From assembly GCF_004000745.1 (NCBI RefSeq), contig NZ_BILV01000014.1, positions 33,193-97,192 of the forward strand: a stretch of DNA of 64,000 bases. The letters are read 5' to 3'. Made by a program: the position numbers and the translations under genes. The notes beneath the pieces are model-generated. The model worked only from the letters and a program-made list of their open reading frames with translations. It ran no database searches and had not been told where the DNA came from. Positions 8,726-17,451 of this stretch are shown in pieces. The DNA is from Paenibacillus barengoltzii NBRC 101215. Its GTDB lineage: Bacteria > Bacillota > Bacilli > Paenibacillales > Paenibacillaceae. The first letter of the stretch is position 1. Every line of letters begins with the position of its first letter.

Positions 8726-9134
8726 TGTGATTTTAAAAAGCGTCACCCGCGTGGCGGCCGTCATTATCTTAACCTTTTCGATTTACCTGTTCATGAACGG
8801 CCATCATCACCCGGGCGGCGGATTTATCGGCGGGCTGAGCACGGCATCGGCCATTGTTCTCCTGTACTTGTCCTATGGGATCGAGAAGGTGAGAGAGAAC
8901 ATCCGCATGGATTTTAAGAAGCTCGCGGCGATTGGGGTGCTGATCGCCGTGTTCACCGGCATGGCCGGGGTGATCTTCGGCGAGCCGTTTCTAACTCAAA
9001 CCTTCGGCCACGTCGAATTGCCGATATTCGGGGATACTGAGCTGGCCTCCGCGCTGATTTTTGATACGGGGGTTGCCCTCGCGGTCATAGGGACGGCGGT
9101 AAATATCATTCTAAGCATAAGTGAGGATCGATAA
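8712..9134 (+). CDS. mrpB: Na+/H+ antiporter subunit MrpB
   Basis: A 140-residue membrane subunit with four hydrophobic segments. The family pattern NGHHHPGGGFIGGL is near residue 29. The ATG overlaps the end of mrpA and is preceded by AAAAGGAGGG. Required with the other Mrp subunits for Na+ (or K+) extrusion and alkaline pH homeostasis. Ends three bases before mrpC. Confidence 0.95.
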   Translation: MKPNDVILKSVTRVAAVIILTFSIYLFMNGHHHPGGGFIGGLSTASAIVLLYLSYGIEKVRENIRMDFKKLAAIGVLIAVFTGMAGVIFGEPFLTQTFGHVELPIFGDTELASALIFDTGVALAVIGTAVNIILSISEDR

Positions 9135-9136
9135 AT

Positions 9137-9475
9137 ATGGAGACACTCATCGTCATACTCGTCGGGATACTCGTATCGATCGGCACCTATTTGATCTTAT
9201 CCAAGCAATTGCTTCGCATTGTGTTGGGAACGTCGATTGTGAGCCATGCGGTGAATTTATTGCTGCTTACCTCCGGCGGGCTGAAGCGGGGGAGCGCCCC
9301 CCTGTTGGGCGAGAAGGAAGCCGGTTTTACAGATGCGATGCCTCAAGCTTTGATCTTGACGGCCATCGTCATTAACTTTGCCGTGACGGCACTAGTTTTA
9401 GTTTTATGTTATCGGGCCTATCAACATTTCGGGACAGATGACATGGAGCGATTAAGGGGACATGAGCATGAATAA
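9137..9475 (+). CDS. mrpC: Na+/H+ antiporter subunit MrpC
   Basis: A 112-residue NuoK-like subunit with three membrane helices. Conserved GTSIVSHAVNLLLL and DAMPQALILTAIVINFAVTA segments (the second quoted as a family marker) are present. It is translated from an ATG two bases after mrpB and overlaps mrpD by 14 bases, which suggests translational coupling and equal stoichiometry. Confidence 0.95.
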   Translation: METLIVILVGILVSIGTYLILSKQLLRIVLGTSIVSHAVNLLLLTSGGLKRGSAPLLGEKEAGFTDAMPQALILTAIVINFAVTALVLVLCYRAYQHFGTDDMERLRGHEHE

Positions 9476-10943
9476 CTGGTTGATTGGTCCGGTGATTATT
9501 CCCCTGATCATGGGGATGCTTCTCATTGTTTTTCAAAAAAACCTCCGGCTTCAGCGGATCCTTGGCTTGCTTGCTCTGTTGGCGACGTGTGCGGTATCCA
9601 TCCTGCTCATTCACCAGATCCAGACGGGTGGGATTCAGACGCTGCAACTCGGCGGTTGGGATGCCCCTTACGGCATTAGCTTCGTTGGCGATATGTTTAG
9701 CGCGCTACTGCTGCTTGCCACCTCGGTGGTTTCGATCGGGTGTTTGCTGTATGCCTTCCCGTCGATCGGGCGGAAACAGGAGAAGCTCTATTTTTATCCG
9801 TTGTTTTTGTTCTTGATCGTCGGCGTGAACGGGTCTTTTCTGACAGGGGACTTATTTAATTTATATGTCTTCTTCGAAGTATTTCTGGTCGCGTCGTATG
9901 TGTTGATCACGATGGGGGGAGCACGGCGGCAGTTTCGTGAAGCGCCAAAATATATTTTCACGAACATTATCGCTTCGGCGTTCTTCCTAATGGGGGTTGC
10001 CTACTTATATTCGATGACAGGCACGTTAAACCTCGCCCACTTGTCGATCCGGATCGCTGAGGCTGGTCAGGACGGGTTGATTACCACCGTAGCCTTGCTG
10101 TTCCTGATCGTGTTCGCCTTAAAGGCTGGGTTGTTGCTCTTCTTCTGGTTGCCAGGTTCCTATAGCGTACCGCCTACCGCCATTGCGGCCATCTTTGCGG
10201 CGCTACTCACCAAGGTGGGGATTTATGCCATCTTTCGGATGTTTACGCTCATCTTCTATCATGAGCCGCAGATCACTCATTTGACCATAGGAATCTTGGC
10301 GGCGGTAACGATGATTCTTGGAGGGCTTGGGGCAGTAGGCTTCGGGGATTTGAAGCAAATCCTCACCTACAATGTGATTATCAGCGTTGGGTTTATCCTG
10401 CTTGGCCTGGTCTCGATGACAGAGGAAGGCATGATGGGGTCTATCTACTATTTGATGCACGATATTCTGATCAAGGCCTTGATCTTTCTCATCGGCGGGA
10501 CGGTGGTCTATCTGACGGGGACCAGCAGGTTACAAAACATCAGTGGTCTGATTCGACTTCACCCACAATTAGGTTGGATGTTCCTGATCGCCGCATTATC
10601 GATGGTGGGCATTCCCCCGCTCAGCGGCTTCCTCGGCAAAGTGTTTACGATTCAAGGAACCTTCGATTCTGGGGATTATTGGCTAGGGGGCATCGGTCTG
10701 GCCGCCAGTATGTTGATTCTATATTCCATGATCAAATTGTTCATGAGCGTCTTCTGGGGGGAGACCATTCTGTGCGTCGATGATGAGAAGGGTACGACCA
10801 AGGGGCTTATCCTTCCGATCGCGCTGTTGACCGCTGCTAGCCTGGCTTTAGGGATTGGTGCTGAAGGGGTGGCGGGTTATGTGACCCAAGCGGCACAGGA
10901 ATTGCTTGATCCAAATCGATATATCCATGCTGTGATGGATTAA
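9462..10943 (+). CDS. mrpD: Na+/H+ antiporter subunit MrpD
   Basis: A 493-residue NuoM/NuoN-like antiporter subunit with about 14 hydrophobic segments. Visible family markers are GDLFNLYVFFEVFLVASY near residue 128, with the glutamate essential for transport, and LKAGLLLFFWLPGSY near 220, with the conserved Lys and the proline-rich PTAIAAIFAALLTKVGIYA that follows. Start at 9462 follows AAGGGGAC; an ATG six bases later is also possible. It sits in the middle of the mrp operon. Confidence 0.95.
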   Translation: MSMNNWLIGPVIIPLIMGMLLIVFQKNLRLQRILGLLALLATCAVSILLIHQIQTGGIQTLQLGGWDAPYGISFVGDMFSALLLLATSVVSIGCLLYAFPSIGRKQEKLYFYPLFLFLIVGVNGSFLTGDLFNLYVFFEVFLVASYVLITMGGARRQFREAPKYIFTNIIASAFFLMGVAYLYSMTGTLNLAHLSIRIAEAGQDGLITTVALLFLIVFALKAGLLLFFWLPGSYSVPPTAIAAIFAALLTKVGIYAIFRMFTLIFYHEPQITHLTIGILAAVTMILGGLGAVGFGDLKQILTYNVIISVGFILLGLVSMTEEGMMGSIYYLMHDILIKALIFLIGGTVVYLTGTSRLQNISGLIRLHPQLGWMFLIAALSMVGIPPLSGFLGKVFTIQGTFDSGDYWLGGIGLAASMLILYSMIKLFMSVFWGETILCVDDEKGTTKGLILPIALLTAASLALGIGAEGVAGYVTQAAQELLDPNRYIHAVMD

Positions 10944-10956
10944 AGGGGGGACAGCC

Positions 10957-11436
10957 ATGCCCATTCAGGTGCTGCTTAACATCTTTATTGCTTATCTGTG
11001 GATGTTTCTGCAGGATGAAACGAGCATTATCAACTTTATTGGCGGTTACATCGCCGGGGTGTTTATCCTATTTTGCATCCGCCGCTTCTTTAATAAGCCG
11101 TTCTACCTCTTTACATTGGCAGCGGTAGGCAAGCTATTTGTGATCTTCATTTATGAACTGGTGATCTCGTCGATGATGGTGATGAAGCACGTGCTCCGTC
11201 CCAAAGTCGATGTGAAGCCGGGGATCTTTAAGGTGGAGACGGATTTGGAAGGGGATTTGGAAGTGACCCTGTTGTCCTTGTTGATCTGTCTGACACCGGG
11301 CTCCGTTGTGATGGAGATTACCCCGGATGCGAAGACACTATACATTCACGGACTGAATATGCCAGAGTCCAAAGAGTCGGTACTGAAGTCCAAATCCGTG
11401 TTCGAGAAAGCGATAAAGGATGTGACCCGGAAATGA
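10957..11436 (+). CDS. mrpE: Na+/H+ antiporter subunit MrpE
   Basis: A 159-residue subunit with N-terminal membrane helices and a cytoplasmic C-terminal domain. TLLSLLICLTPGSVVMEI and LYIHGLNM are characteristic of MrpE. AAAGGGGGG precedes the ATG. Its last four bases overlap the start of mrpF. Confidence 0.94.
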   Translation: MPIQVLLNIFIAYLWMFLQDETSIINFIGGYIAGVFILFCIRRFFNKPFYLFTLAAVGKLFVIFIYELVISSMMVMKHVLRPKVDVKPGIFKVETDLEGDLEVTLLSLLICLTPGSVVMEITPDAKTLYIHGLNMPESKESVLKSKSVFEKAIKDVTRK

Positions 11437-11714
11437 TTTTTCAGACGATCTTGATCATCGCGTTATGTCTGTTACTGGCGGCGATCTTAGCTAACTTGTA
11501 CCGCGTCGTCAAAGGTCCGTCCAGTGTGGATCGGATCATGGCGCTGGATTCCATCAGCATCAATTTAATTGCGAGTATCGCGGTATTCTCGGTATTGCTG
11601 CATACGCATGCGTTCTTTGATCTTATCTTGCTGATTGGGATTTTATCCTTCATCGGAACGGTGGCGTTTGCCCGGTTTATGGAAAGGGGTGCGGTCATTG
11701 AGCGGAAGCGGTGA
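11433..11714 (+). CDS. mrpF: Na+/H+ antiporter subunit MrpF
   Basis: A 93-residue subunit with three membrane helices and the family motif VVKGPSSVDRIMALDSIS near residue 25. The ATGA overlap with mrpE shows tight translational coupling. Confidence 0.94.
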   Translation: MIFQTILIIALCLLLAAILANLYRVVKGPSSVDRIMALDSISINLIASIAVFSVLLHTHAFFDLILLIGILSFIGTVAFARFMERGAVIERKR

Positions 11715-12111
11715 AGTTGTAGGGGCGATTCTGATCCTCGCGGGGGCTGTCTTCAGCTTGATTAGCGCGATTGGCAATTTGCGTTTACCGGATGTGTACA
11801 CAAGGTCTCATGCTGCATCGAAAAGTTCTACATTGGGTGTGCTGTGCGCTATGGTTGGCACTTTGCTGTATTTTATCATCGCCGAAGGCTATTTCAGTAT
11901 TCGCCTGATCTTGGGGATCTTCTTCGTCTTTCTGACGGCTCCGGTGGCCGCCCATGTCATCAGCCGTGCCGCCTATCGTCACTGCGTGCCGTTAGCGGAG
12001 GAAACTGCCCAGGATGAGCTTCGAGAATACTACCAGCAGGATGAGAATTTCGAGGGGGAAGATCAGGTAGAGCCGGTGGAGCAAGAGACGGTGCTTCAAA
12101 GTACCTCCTAA
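11698..12111 (+). CDS. mrpG: Na+/H+ antiporter subunit MrpG
   Basis: A 137-residue last subunit of the Mrp complex with three hydrophobic segments and the conserved LPDVYTRSHAASKSSTLGVL near residue 30. The TTG at 11698 is chosen because GAAAGGGG ends seven bases before it and the protein then begins, as in the family, shortly before the first helix; it overlaps mrpF by 17 bases. The last 35 residues are an acidic Glu/Gln-rich tail beyond the conserved part, which is longer than in the Bacillus protein as I recall it. Confidence 0.92.
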   Translation: MSGSGEVVGAILILAGAVFSLISAIGNLRLPDVYTRSHAASKSSTLGVLCAMVGTLLYFIIAEGYFSIRLILGIFFVFLTAPVAAHVISRAAYRHCVPLAEETAQDELREYYQQDENFEGEDQVEPVEQETVLQSTS

Positions 12112-12143
12112 GCCGATATTCGCCCATGTGAGGATTGTCATAG

Positions 12144-12221
12144 ATGACAGTCGTTAAAATTTTAGATAATAATGAAGCGGCACAGGCCGCAGGAATCACA
12201 TTGGTAAAAAGGGGCAAGTAG
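12144..12221 (+). CDS. 25-residue small ORF upstream of a hypothetical gene
   Basis: Reads MTVVKILDNNEAAQAAGITL followed by VKRGK. GTGAGG lies 10 bases before the ATG. The ribosome site of the next gene (AAGGGG, 12209-12214) is inside it and its stop is one base before the next ATG, so translation of the two would be coupled. It is either a real small protein or a leader peptide. Not recognised. Confidence 0.4.
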   Translation: MTVVKILDNNEAAQAAGITLVKRGK

Positions 12222-12222
12222 T

Positions 12223-12441
12223 ATGGCTGTTCATCGGGGACCCGTAGATCAAGACGTGGTCATTGAGAAGGTTCGGAGTTTATTTACATGCCGGGTGTTG
12301 TGGAGCGAAGGGCGTCCCTGCCTGGAGTACGACAGCCGGGAAGAGCTCGATCGGATCTCTGAATACGTCAGAACGAATTTTGGGATGGAGCTGCTTGATG
12401 TTTTCTTTACGGCAGTCGAGAGCTTGCCGGATGATGATTAA
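12223..12441 (+). CDS. hypothetical 72-residue protein
   Basis: A small acidic cytoplasmic protein without membrane segments or known motifs. Its composition is ordinary (LEYDSREELDRISEYVRTNF) and predicts an alpha/beta fold. It has a good ribosome site at 12209-12214 and is followed by a strong terminator, which supports it as a real gene. It lies after the mrp operon in the same direction, but 110 bases separate them and no link is implied. Confidence 0.65.
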   Translation: MAVHRGPVDQDVVIEKVRSLFTCRVLWSEGRPCLEYDSREELDRISEYVRTNFGMELLDVFFTAVESLPDDD

Positions 12442-12462
12442 TGGAATAATCGCTTTGTAGTT

Positions 12463-12487
12463 AGCACCCTTAGGGGTGCTTTTTTTC
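12463..12487 (+). terminator. intrinsic terminator
   Basis: AGCACCC, loop TTAG, GGGTGCT, then seven T residues. A textbook terminator for the hypothetical gene and possibly for read-through from mrp. Confidence 0.9.
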
Positions 12488-12566
12488 TATATGGAACGAA
12501 GTTCCAAGGGGATGAGGGAATGTCTGGCCCTGTCGGAGAGACCCTATCGTTAAGGAGGAGCTGGTG

Positions 12567-12986
12567 ATGATTACGGTACTGAATACAGATGGTCGGGAAT
12601 TAACCCCTTGTACCCTGGACCGAGCTTGGCGGGAGGTGAATCGATCGCGTGCCGTTTGGATTAATGAGCAGACCATTCAGTTGTTATACAACCCTTTTCT
12701 GTTCCGGAAATATCGGAAGATCGCCTTAAAAAGAGACCGTTACACATGCCTATGGTGCGGACAGCCTGCAACAACGGTGGATCATCTGATCCCCTCCAGC
12801 AAGGGCGGTTCGGATCTGCCGCGCAACCTTATTGCCTCCTGCGGCGAGTGCAACTCAAGACGGGGGAATCGCCCGGCGTGGGAGTATTTTAGAGAGAAGA
12901 TGGGTTCCATTCCCCGTCCCCTCAAGCTTGGTTTTCATATTTTGATAGCTTTAGGCTGCTCAAAGATCAAACCAAGATCTCATTAA
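12567..12986 (+). CDS. HNH endonuclease family protein
   Basis: A 139-residue protein with a complete zinc-supported HNH domain: RDRYTCLWCG, then VDHLIPSSKGGSD with the catalytic DH, then NLIASCGECNSRRGNR. The four cysteines form the CxxC...CxxC zinc site. AGGAGG at 12553-12558 is spaced eight bases from the ATG at 12567; a GTG directly before it is less likely. Stand-alone HNH proteins of this type are common and mostly uncharacterised; a nuclease is likely but its target is unknown. It is not part of the Wadjet cluster 24 kb away. Confidence 0.85.
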   Translation: MITVLNTDGRELTPCTLDRAWREVNRSRAVWINEQTIQLLYNPFLFRKYRKIALKRDRYTCLWCGQPATTVDHLIPSSKGGSDLPRNLIASCGECNSRRGNRPAWEYFREKMGSIPRPLKLGFHILIALGCSKIKPRSH

Positions 12987-13146
12987 ATAATTCTATAACC
13001 GGAAAGAAAGGATTTCCCGGCCTTTGGGTGGAAATCAGTAGTGTACGATCAAAACGATTGGCGCTAGGGGAGCGAACGCGCCTGTCGGCCTGGGGTTAGA
13101 TTCGGCTATTCCGGGTATATTAATTATGAAGACTTGATGAACTGAA

Positions 13147-13174
13147 TTGACAGTGAGAATCATTAGCATATAAT
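13147..13174 (+). promoter_or_regulatory. promoter of ahpCF
   Basis: TTGACA (13147-13152) and TATAAT (13169-13174) with a 16-base spacer: both hexamers are perfect sigma-A matches. It lies 55 bases before ahpC. Confidence 0.85.
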
Positions 13175-13182
13175 AATTAATA
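13168..13182 (+). promoter_or_regulatory. PerR-like box over the ahpC -10 element
   Basis: ATATAATAATTAATA agrees with the PerR box TTATAATNATTATAA at 11 of 14 defined positions and covers the -10. PerR controls ahpCF in Bacillus. The match is seen; PerR control here is inferred. Confidence 0.5.
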
Positions 13183-13228
13183 TAAATAACCAGAAGAAAA
13201 CAATAAAGATAAAAGGAGAGTTCAAATC

Positions 13229-13792
13229 ATGTCGTTGATTGGAAAAGAAGTATTGCCTTTTAAAGCGCAAGCCTATCACAACGGGAAATTCATCGAGGTT
13301 TCCAACGAAGATTTCAAGGGAAAATGGAGCGTTGTTTGCTTCTATCCAGCGGACTTCACTTTCGTATGCCCAACTGAGCTGGAAGACTTGCAAGATCACT
13401 ACGCTACTCTGAAGGAGCTTGGCGTTGAAGTATATTCCGTTTCCACGGACTCCCATTTCGTGCACAAAGCATGGCATGACAGCTCCGAAGCGATCGGCAA
13501 GGTTACTTACATTATGATTGGTGACCCAACTCACACAATTTCCCGTAACTTCGATGTATTGATCGAAGAAGAAGGCGTAGCTGACCGCGCTACCTTTATT
13601 ATCGACCCGAACGGCGTGATCCAAGCGATTGAAATTACCGCTGGTGGTATCGGACGTGACGCAAGCACGCTGATCGACAAGATCAAAGCTGCTCAATACG
13701 TTCACAACCATCCAGGTGAAGTGTGCCCTGCGAAATGGAAAGAGGGCGCCGCTACTTTGAAACCAAGCCTTGACTTGGTAGGCAAAATCTAA
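13229..13792 (+). CDS. ahpC: alkyl hydroperoxide reductase subunit C (peroxiredoxin)
   Basis: A 187-residue typical 2-Cys peroxiredoxin that reduces hydrogen peroxide and organic hydroperoxides. The peroxidatic Cys47 is in [17 protein letters not shown] and the resolving Cys166 in GEVCPAKW. Length and motifs are those of the AhpC1/Prx1 group. AAAAGGAGAG precedes the ATG. Eleven bases before ahpF, its electron donor, with which it forms an operon behind a PerR-like box. Confidence 0.97.
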   Translation: MSLIGKEVLPFKAQAYHNGKFIEVSNEDFKGKWSVVCFYPADFTFVCPTELEDLQDHYATLKELGVEVYSVSTDSHFVHKAWHDSSEAIGKVTYIMIGDPTHTISRNFDVLIEEEGVADRATFIIDPNGVIQAIEITAGGIGRDASTLIDKIKAAQYVHNHPGEVCPAKWKEGAATLKPSLDLVGKI

Positions 13793-13803
13793 GGAGACCC
13801 ACT

Positions 13804-15333
13804 ATGAAACTGGATGCAGACATTAAACAACAATTAGAGCAATATCTTCAGCTTTTGGAAGGGAATGTTCTGCTGAAAGTCAGTGCCGGAACCGATGCGG
13901 TTTCGAACGAGATGCTGGACCTCGTGAACGAGTTGTCCACCATGTCGGATAAAATTACCGTCGAGCAAACGAGTTTACCCAGAACCCCAAGCTTTAGCGT
14001 AAATCGCGTGGGGGAAGACACCGGCATCACCTTTGCCGGTGTTCCTCTGGGCCATGAGTTTACTTCCCTGGTACTGGCTTTGTTGCAAGTCAGCGGAAGA
14101 CCACCTAAGGTGGAGCAAAATATCATTGATCAAATCAAAGCGATTAAAGGTGAATACCGCTTTGAAACATATGTGAGCTTGTCCTGCCACAACTGCCCGG
14201 ACGTCGTTCAGGCGTTGAACCTGATGAGCGTGCTCAATCCTGGTATTTCCCATACCATGATCGACGGCGCGGCTTATAAAGATGAAGTTGAGAGCAAAGA
14301 GATTATGGCAGTGCCTACGGTATTCTTGAACGGCGAGTTGTTTGGCAATGGCCGGATGTCCGTTGAGGATATTTTGGCGAAATTGGGCGCTTCGGACACA
14401 TCTGCGTTTGAAGGTAAAGAACCTTTTGACGTGCTTGTGATCGGGGGCGGACCTGCGGGCTCTAGCGCAGCGATTTATGCTGCACGCAAAGGCATTCGTA
14501 CCGGGATCGTGGCAGAACGCTTCGGCGGCCAAGTCAACGACACCTTGGGAATCGAGAACTTGATCGGTACGAAATATACCGAAGGTCCGAAGCTCGCAGC
14601 AAGCTTGGAAGAACATGCGAAGGAATATGACATCGACATCATGACGTCGCAACGGGCGAAGAGTCTTCGCAAGAACGACTTGGTTGAAGTGGAATTGGAG
14701 AACGGTGCTGTGCTGAAGAGCAAGACCGTGATCATCTCCACAGGGGCCCGTTGGCGCAACATGAATGTACCGGGCGAAGCGGAATTCAAGAACAAAGGCG
14801 TGGCTTATTGCCCGCACTGTGATGGTCCGCTGTTCGCAGGCAAACGCGTGGCTGTTGTTGGCGGAGGGAACTCCGGCGTAGAAGCAGCCATCGACCTGGC
14901 GGGCATCGCCTCGCATGTAACCGTGCTTGAATACATGTCTGAGCTGAAAGCAGACTCGGTTCTGCAAGATCGTCTGAACAGCTTGCCAAATGCGACTGTG
15001 ATTAAGAACGCGCAAGTGAAGGAAGTCACAGGCGACAGCAAGGTGAACGGACTGACTTACATCGACCGGGAAAGCGGCGAAGAGAAGCATCTGGAGCTGG
15101 AAGGCGTATTCGTTCAAATCGGTCTCGTACCGAACACTGAATGGTTGGAAGGCACGCTGGAACGCACCCGGATGGGCGAGATCATCGTCGACAACCGCGG
15201 AGCTACAACGATTCCAGGCGTATTTGCCGCCGGCGACTGCACGAATACGGCTTACAAGCAGATCATCATTTCCATGGGATCTGGCGCGACGGCAGCATTA
15301 GGTGCCTTCGATTACCTGATTCGCAATCAATAA
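13804..15333 (+). CDS. ahpF: alkyl hydroperoxide reductase subunit F
   Basis: A 509-residue flavoprotein disulfide reductase that moves electrons from NADH to AhpC. The N-terminal thioredoxin-like double domain carries Cys128/Cys131 (SCHNCPD). FAD-binding [20 protein letters not shown] starts near residue 210, the redox-active CPHC is Cys336/Cys339, and the NAD-binding [18 protein letters not shown] is near 350. Family length is about 510, so it is complete. Very biased, highly expressed codon use like that of ahpC. Confidence 0.97.
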   Translation: MKLDADIKQQLEQYLQLLEGNVLLKVSAGTDAVSNEMLDLVNELSTMSDKITVEQTSLPRTPSFSVNRVGEDTGITFAGVPLGHEFTSLVLALLQVSGRPPKVEQNIIDQIKAIKGEYRFETYVSLSCHNCPDVVQALNLMSVLNPGISHTMIDGAAYKDEVESKEIMAVPTVFLNGELFGNGRMSVEDILAKLGASDTSAFEGKEPFDVLVIGGGPAGSSAAIYAARKGIRTGIVAERFGGQVNDTLGIENLIGTKYTEGPKLAASLEEHAKEYDIDIMTSQRAKSLRKNDLVEVELENGAVLKSKTVIISTGARWRNMNVPGEAEFKNKGVAYCPHCDGPLFAGKRVAVVGGGNSGVEAAIDLAGIASHVTVLEYMSELKADSVLQDRLNSLPNATVIKNAQVKEVTGDSKVNGLTYIDRESGEEKHLELEGVFVQIGLVPNTEWLEGTLERTRMGEIIVDNRGATTIPGVFAAGDCTNTAYKQIIISMGSGATAALGAFDYLIRNQ

Positions 15334-15353
15334 AATATGGCGTTATCGATAAA

Positions 15354-15378
15354 GCCCGCTCATTGAGCGGGCCTTTTT
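15354..15378 (+). terminator. intrinsic terminator of ahpCF
   Basis: GCCCGCTC, loop ATT, GAGCGGGC, followed by CTTTTT. Confidence 0.9.
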
Positions 15379-15428
15379 GGTGTGCAAATCTAACGTTTTT
15401 TGACTATAGTCTCAAGTTTGTTGTCTAG

Positions 15429-15443
15429 ATGAAAGCGCTATCT
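15429..15443 (+). promoter_or_regulatory. catabolite-response element (cre) before the sugar ABC operon
   Basis: ATGAAAGCGCTATCT matches all defined positions of WTGNAANCGNWNNCW. A possible promoter, TTGACT near 15398 with a poor -10 around CTAGAT, ends at its edge, so CcpA bound here would block transcription of the following transporter operon. Confidence 0.7.
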
Positions 15444-15503
15444 CTCCAATAAAATGAGGGTATCCAGAACAAAACAAGCTGAAGTGGAAAGAGGTGACCG
15501 CGT

Positions 15504-16448
15504 ATGGACTCGAAGCTAAATGGAAAGCGCTTACGGACGCGTTGGCGCAAGCAAGACACGGAGCTGACCTTGTTGGCTTTGCCAACCACAATCTGGTACA
15601 TCTTGTTCAGCTTCCTGCCGATGTTCGGTATCATCATTGCCTTCAAGAACTTCAAAATCACCGGCGGTTTTCTGAGCAATGTATTCAAGAGCCCATGGGC
15701 AGGTCTCAAGAACTTTGAGTTCCTATTCAAGTCCAACGATGCCTGGATCATTATCCGTAACACGATCGGCTACAACATTATTTTTATCGTTCTTGGAATT
15801 GTGATCCCTGTAGCCTTGGCATTAATGATCGGGATGCTTCACAACCGCAAGGCAGGCAAGGCGTATCAAACGATGATGTTCCTGCCGTACTTTCTCTCCT
15901 GGGTTGTCGTCTCGGCTGTGGGCTGGGCGTTCTTGAGCTTCGATAAAGGGATTTTGAATCAAATGCTGGCTGGTTGGGGAGTAGATCCCATCAACTGGTA
16001 TATGGAACCGCAATATTGGCCTTACTTCTTGATTTTTATGAATGTGTGGAAGGGACTTGGCTACGGTATGGTTGTGTATTTGGCGACCATCGCGGGTATC
16101 GATAAAACTTACTACGAAGCGGCCGTCATCGACGGCGCCACCCTTTGGCAGCAGACCCGGTTCATTACGCTTCCCCTGATGAAGCTGGTCATCGTCATGA
16201 TGTTCATCCTGGCGGTGGGACGCATCTTCTATACCGATTTCGGGCTGTTCTTCCAGGTGCCGCGGGATTCCAACTCCCTGTTTAATGTGACCACAACCAT
16301 TGATGTTATGGTTTACAAGCAGTTGAAAACCGCAACGGTGGGGATGGCCTCGGCAGCAGCCTTCGTACAGTCGGTTCTGGGCTGTCTGATGATTCTGGCC
16401 GCGAACTGGACGGTTCGCAAAATCGATCCTGACAGCGCGATGATTTAA
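15504..16448 (+). CDS. lplB: carbohydrate ABC transporter permease, LplB type
   Basis: A 314-residue inner-membrane permease with six helices. The EAA loop reads YYEAAVIDGATLWQQTRFIT followed by LPLMK. The opening QDTELTLLALPTTIWYILFS, FLPMFGIIIAFKNF is typical of the LplB branch of CUT1 importers for oligosaccharides. AGAGGTG precedes the ATG. First gene of an operon permease-permease-binding protein; in Paenibacillus such sets next to xylanases and YesM/YesN regulators import methylglucuronoxylo-oligosaccharides, which is the likely job here. Confidence 0.9.
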   Translation: MDSKLNGKRLRTRWRKQDTELTLLALPTTIWYILFSFLPMFGIIIAFKNFKITGGFLSNVFKSPWAGLKNFEFLFKSNDAWIIIRNTIGYNIIFIVLGIVIPVALALMIGMLHNRKAGKAYQTMMFLPYFLSWVVVSAVGWAFLSFDKGILNQMLAGWGVDPINWYMEPQYWPYFLIFMNVWKGLGYGMVVYLATIAGIDKTYYEAAVIDGATLWQQTRFITLPLMKLVIVMMFILAVGRIFYTDFGLFFQVPRDSNSLFNVTTTIDVMVYKQLKTATVGMASAAAFVQSVLGCLMILAANWTVRKIDPDSAMI

Positions 16449-16460
16449 GGAGGTGCAGAT

Positions 16461-17390
16461 ATGGCAGCAAGAACGGTGTATGAAAACGGCCTGGACCGAT
16501 TTAATCGTCCAAGTAAAGGGGTGAACGTGCTCCTTCATCTCCTTTTCTTCTTCCTGGCTTTGATTTGCGTCGTGCCGATGCTGGTGGTGTTGTCGATCTC
16601 GCTGTCCAGTGAGCAATCGATCCGGGAGAATGGGTATCACCTGATCCCAACGGCGTTCTCGGGAGAGGCTTACGGGTATATCGCCAAGCAAGGAACGGTT
16701 ATTTTGCAGGCGTTAGGGATCTCGGTCTTCGTTACGATCGTCGGAACGGTGCTGGGCATTCTGCTCACCACCTCAATGGGGTACGTTCTGTCCCGGCCGA
16801 ACTATAAGCTGAAGGGGTTCCTGACTTGGGTCGTTTTTATTCCGATGGTGTTTAACGGCGGTTTGGTCTCCAGCTACTATATCAATGCGAATATGCTGGG
16901 TTTGAAAGATACGGTATGGGCGTTGATTCTGCCTCTGGCGGTCTCCTCGTTTAATGTCATCATCTGTAAAACGTTCTTCAAAAGCACGATTCCGGATGGG
17001 TTAATTGAATCCGCGGAAATCGACGGGGCCGGCCAACTCCGGATCTTCTTCTCGATCATCCTGCCGATCTCGTTGCCGGTGATCGCTACGATTGGTTTGT
17101 TCCTATGCTTTGGTTACTGGAATGACTGGTTCCAATCGATGTTGTATATCAACAATCAGGACCTGTATTCCTTGCAGGCGCTGCTGAATAACTTGATGAG
17201 CAACGTTGACGCGCTGGCTCGAAATGCCTCGAGCCTGGGGATCAGCTACGCCGAGCTGGTGGCCACGATGCCTAAGGAATCGGCCCGGATGGCAGTAGCT
17301 ATCGTTATCGTGCTTCCTGTCGCCTTTGCGTATCCGTTCTTCCAACGCTACTTCATTTCCGGGTTGACGGTAGGTGCGGTCAAAGGCTAA
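16461..17390 (+). CDS. ytcP: carbohydrate ABC transporter permease, YtcP type
   Basis: A 309-residue second permease of the importer. Six hydrophobic segments, EAA loop LIESAEIDGAGQLRIFFSII then LPISLPVIATI, and a C-terminus ISGLTVGAVKG. AAGGAGGTG lies before the ATG, which is 12 bases after lplB. The pair forms the membrane channel; the ATPase must come from elsewhere in the genome. Confidence 0.9.
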   Translation: MAARTVYENGLDRFNRPSKGVNVLLHLLFFFLALICVVPMLVVLSISLSSEQSIRENGYHLIPTAFSGEAYGYIAKQGTVILQALGISVFVTIVGTVLGILLTTSMGYVLSRPNYKLKGFLTWVVFIPMVFNGGLVSSYYINANMLGLKDTVWALILPLAVSSFNVIICKTFFKSTIPDGLIESAEIDGAGQLRIFFSIILPISLPVIATIGLFLCFGYWNDWFQSMLYINNQDLYSLQALLNNLMSNVDALARNASSLGISYAELVATMPKESARMAVAIVIVLPVAFAYPFFQRYFISGLTVGAVKG

Positions 17391-17398
17391 TGCGAAAT

Positions 17399-17419
17399 AA
17401 GCTGAGCTTGTCTCAGTTT
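17399..17419 (+). other. small hairpin between permease and binding-protein genes
   Basis: AAGCTGAG and CTCAGTTT form an eight-pair stem (one G-U) with a five-base loop and no T run. Such hairpins often protect the mRNA of the more abundant binding protein; that role is inferred. Confidence 0.4.
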
Positions 17420-17451
17420 ATGAAATATATATTCAAAGGGAGGATATATCT

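Noticed and set aside
13975..15117. 380-codon open frame on the minus strand opposite ahpF
   Set aside because: Rich in His, Arg and Cys with no ribosome site; it mirrors the strong codon bias of ahpF, which is a certain gene.
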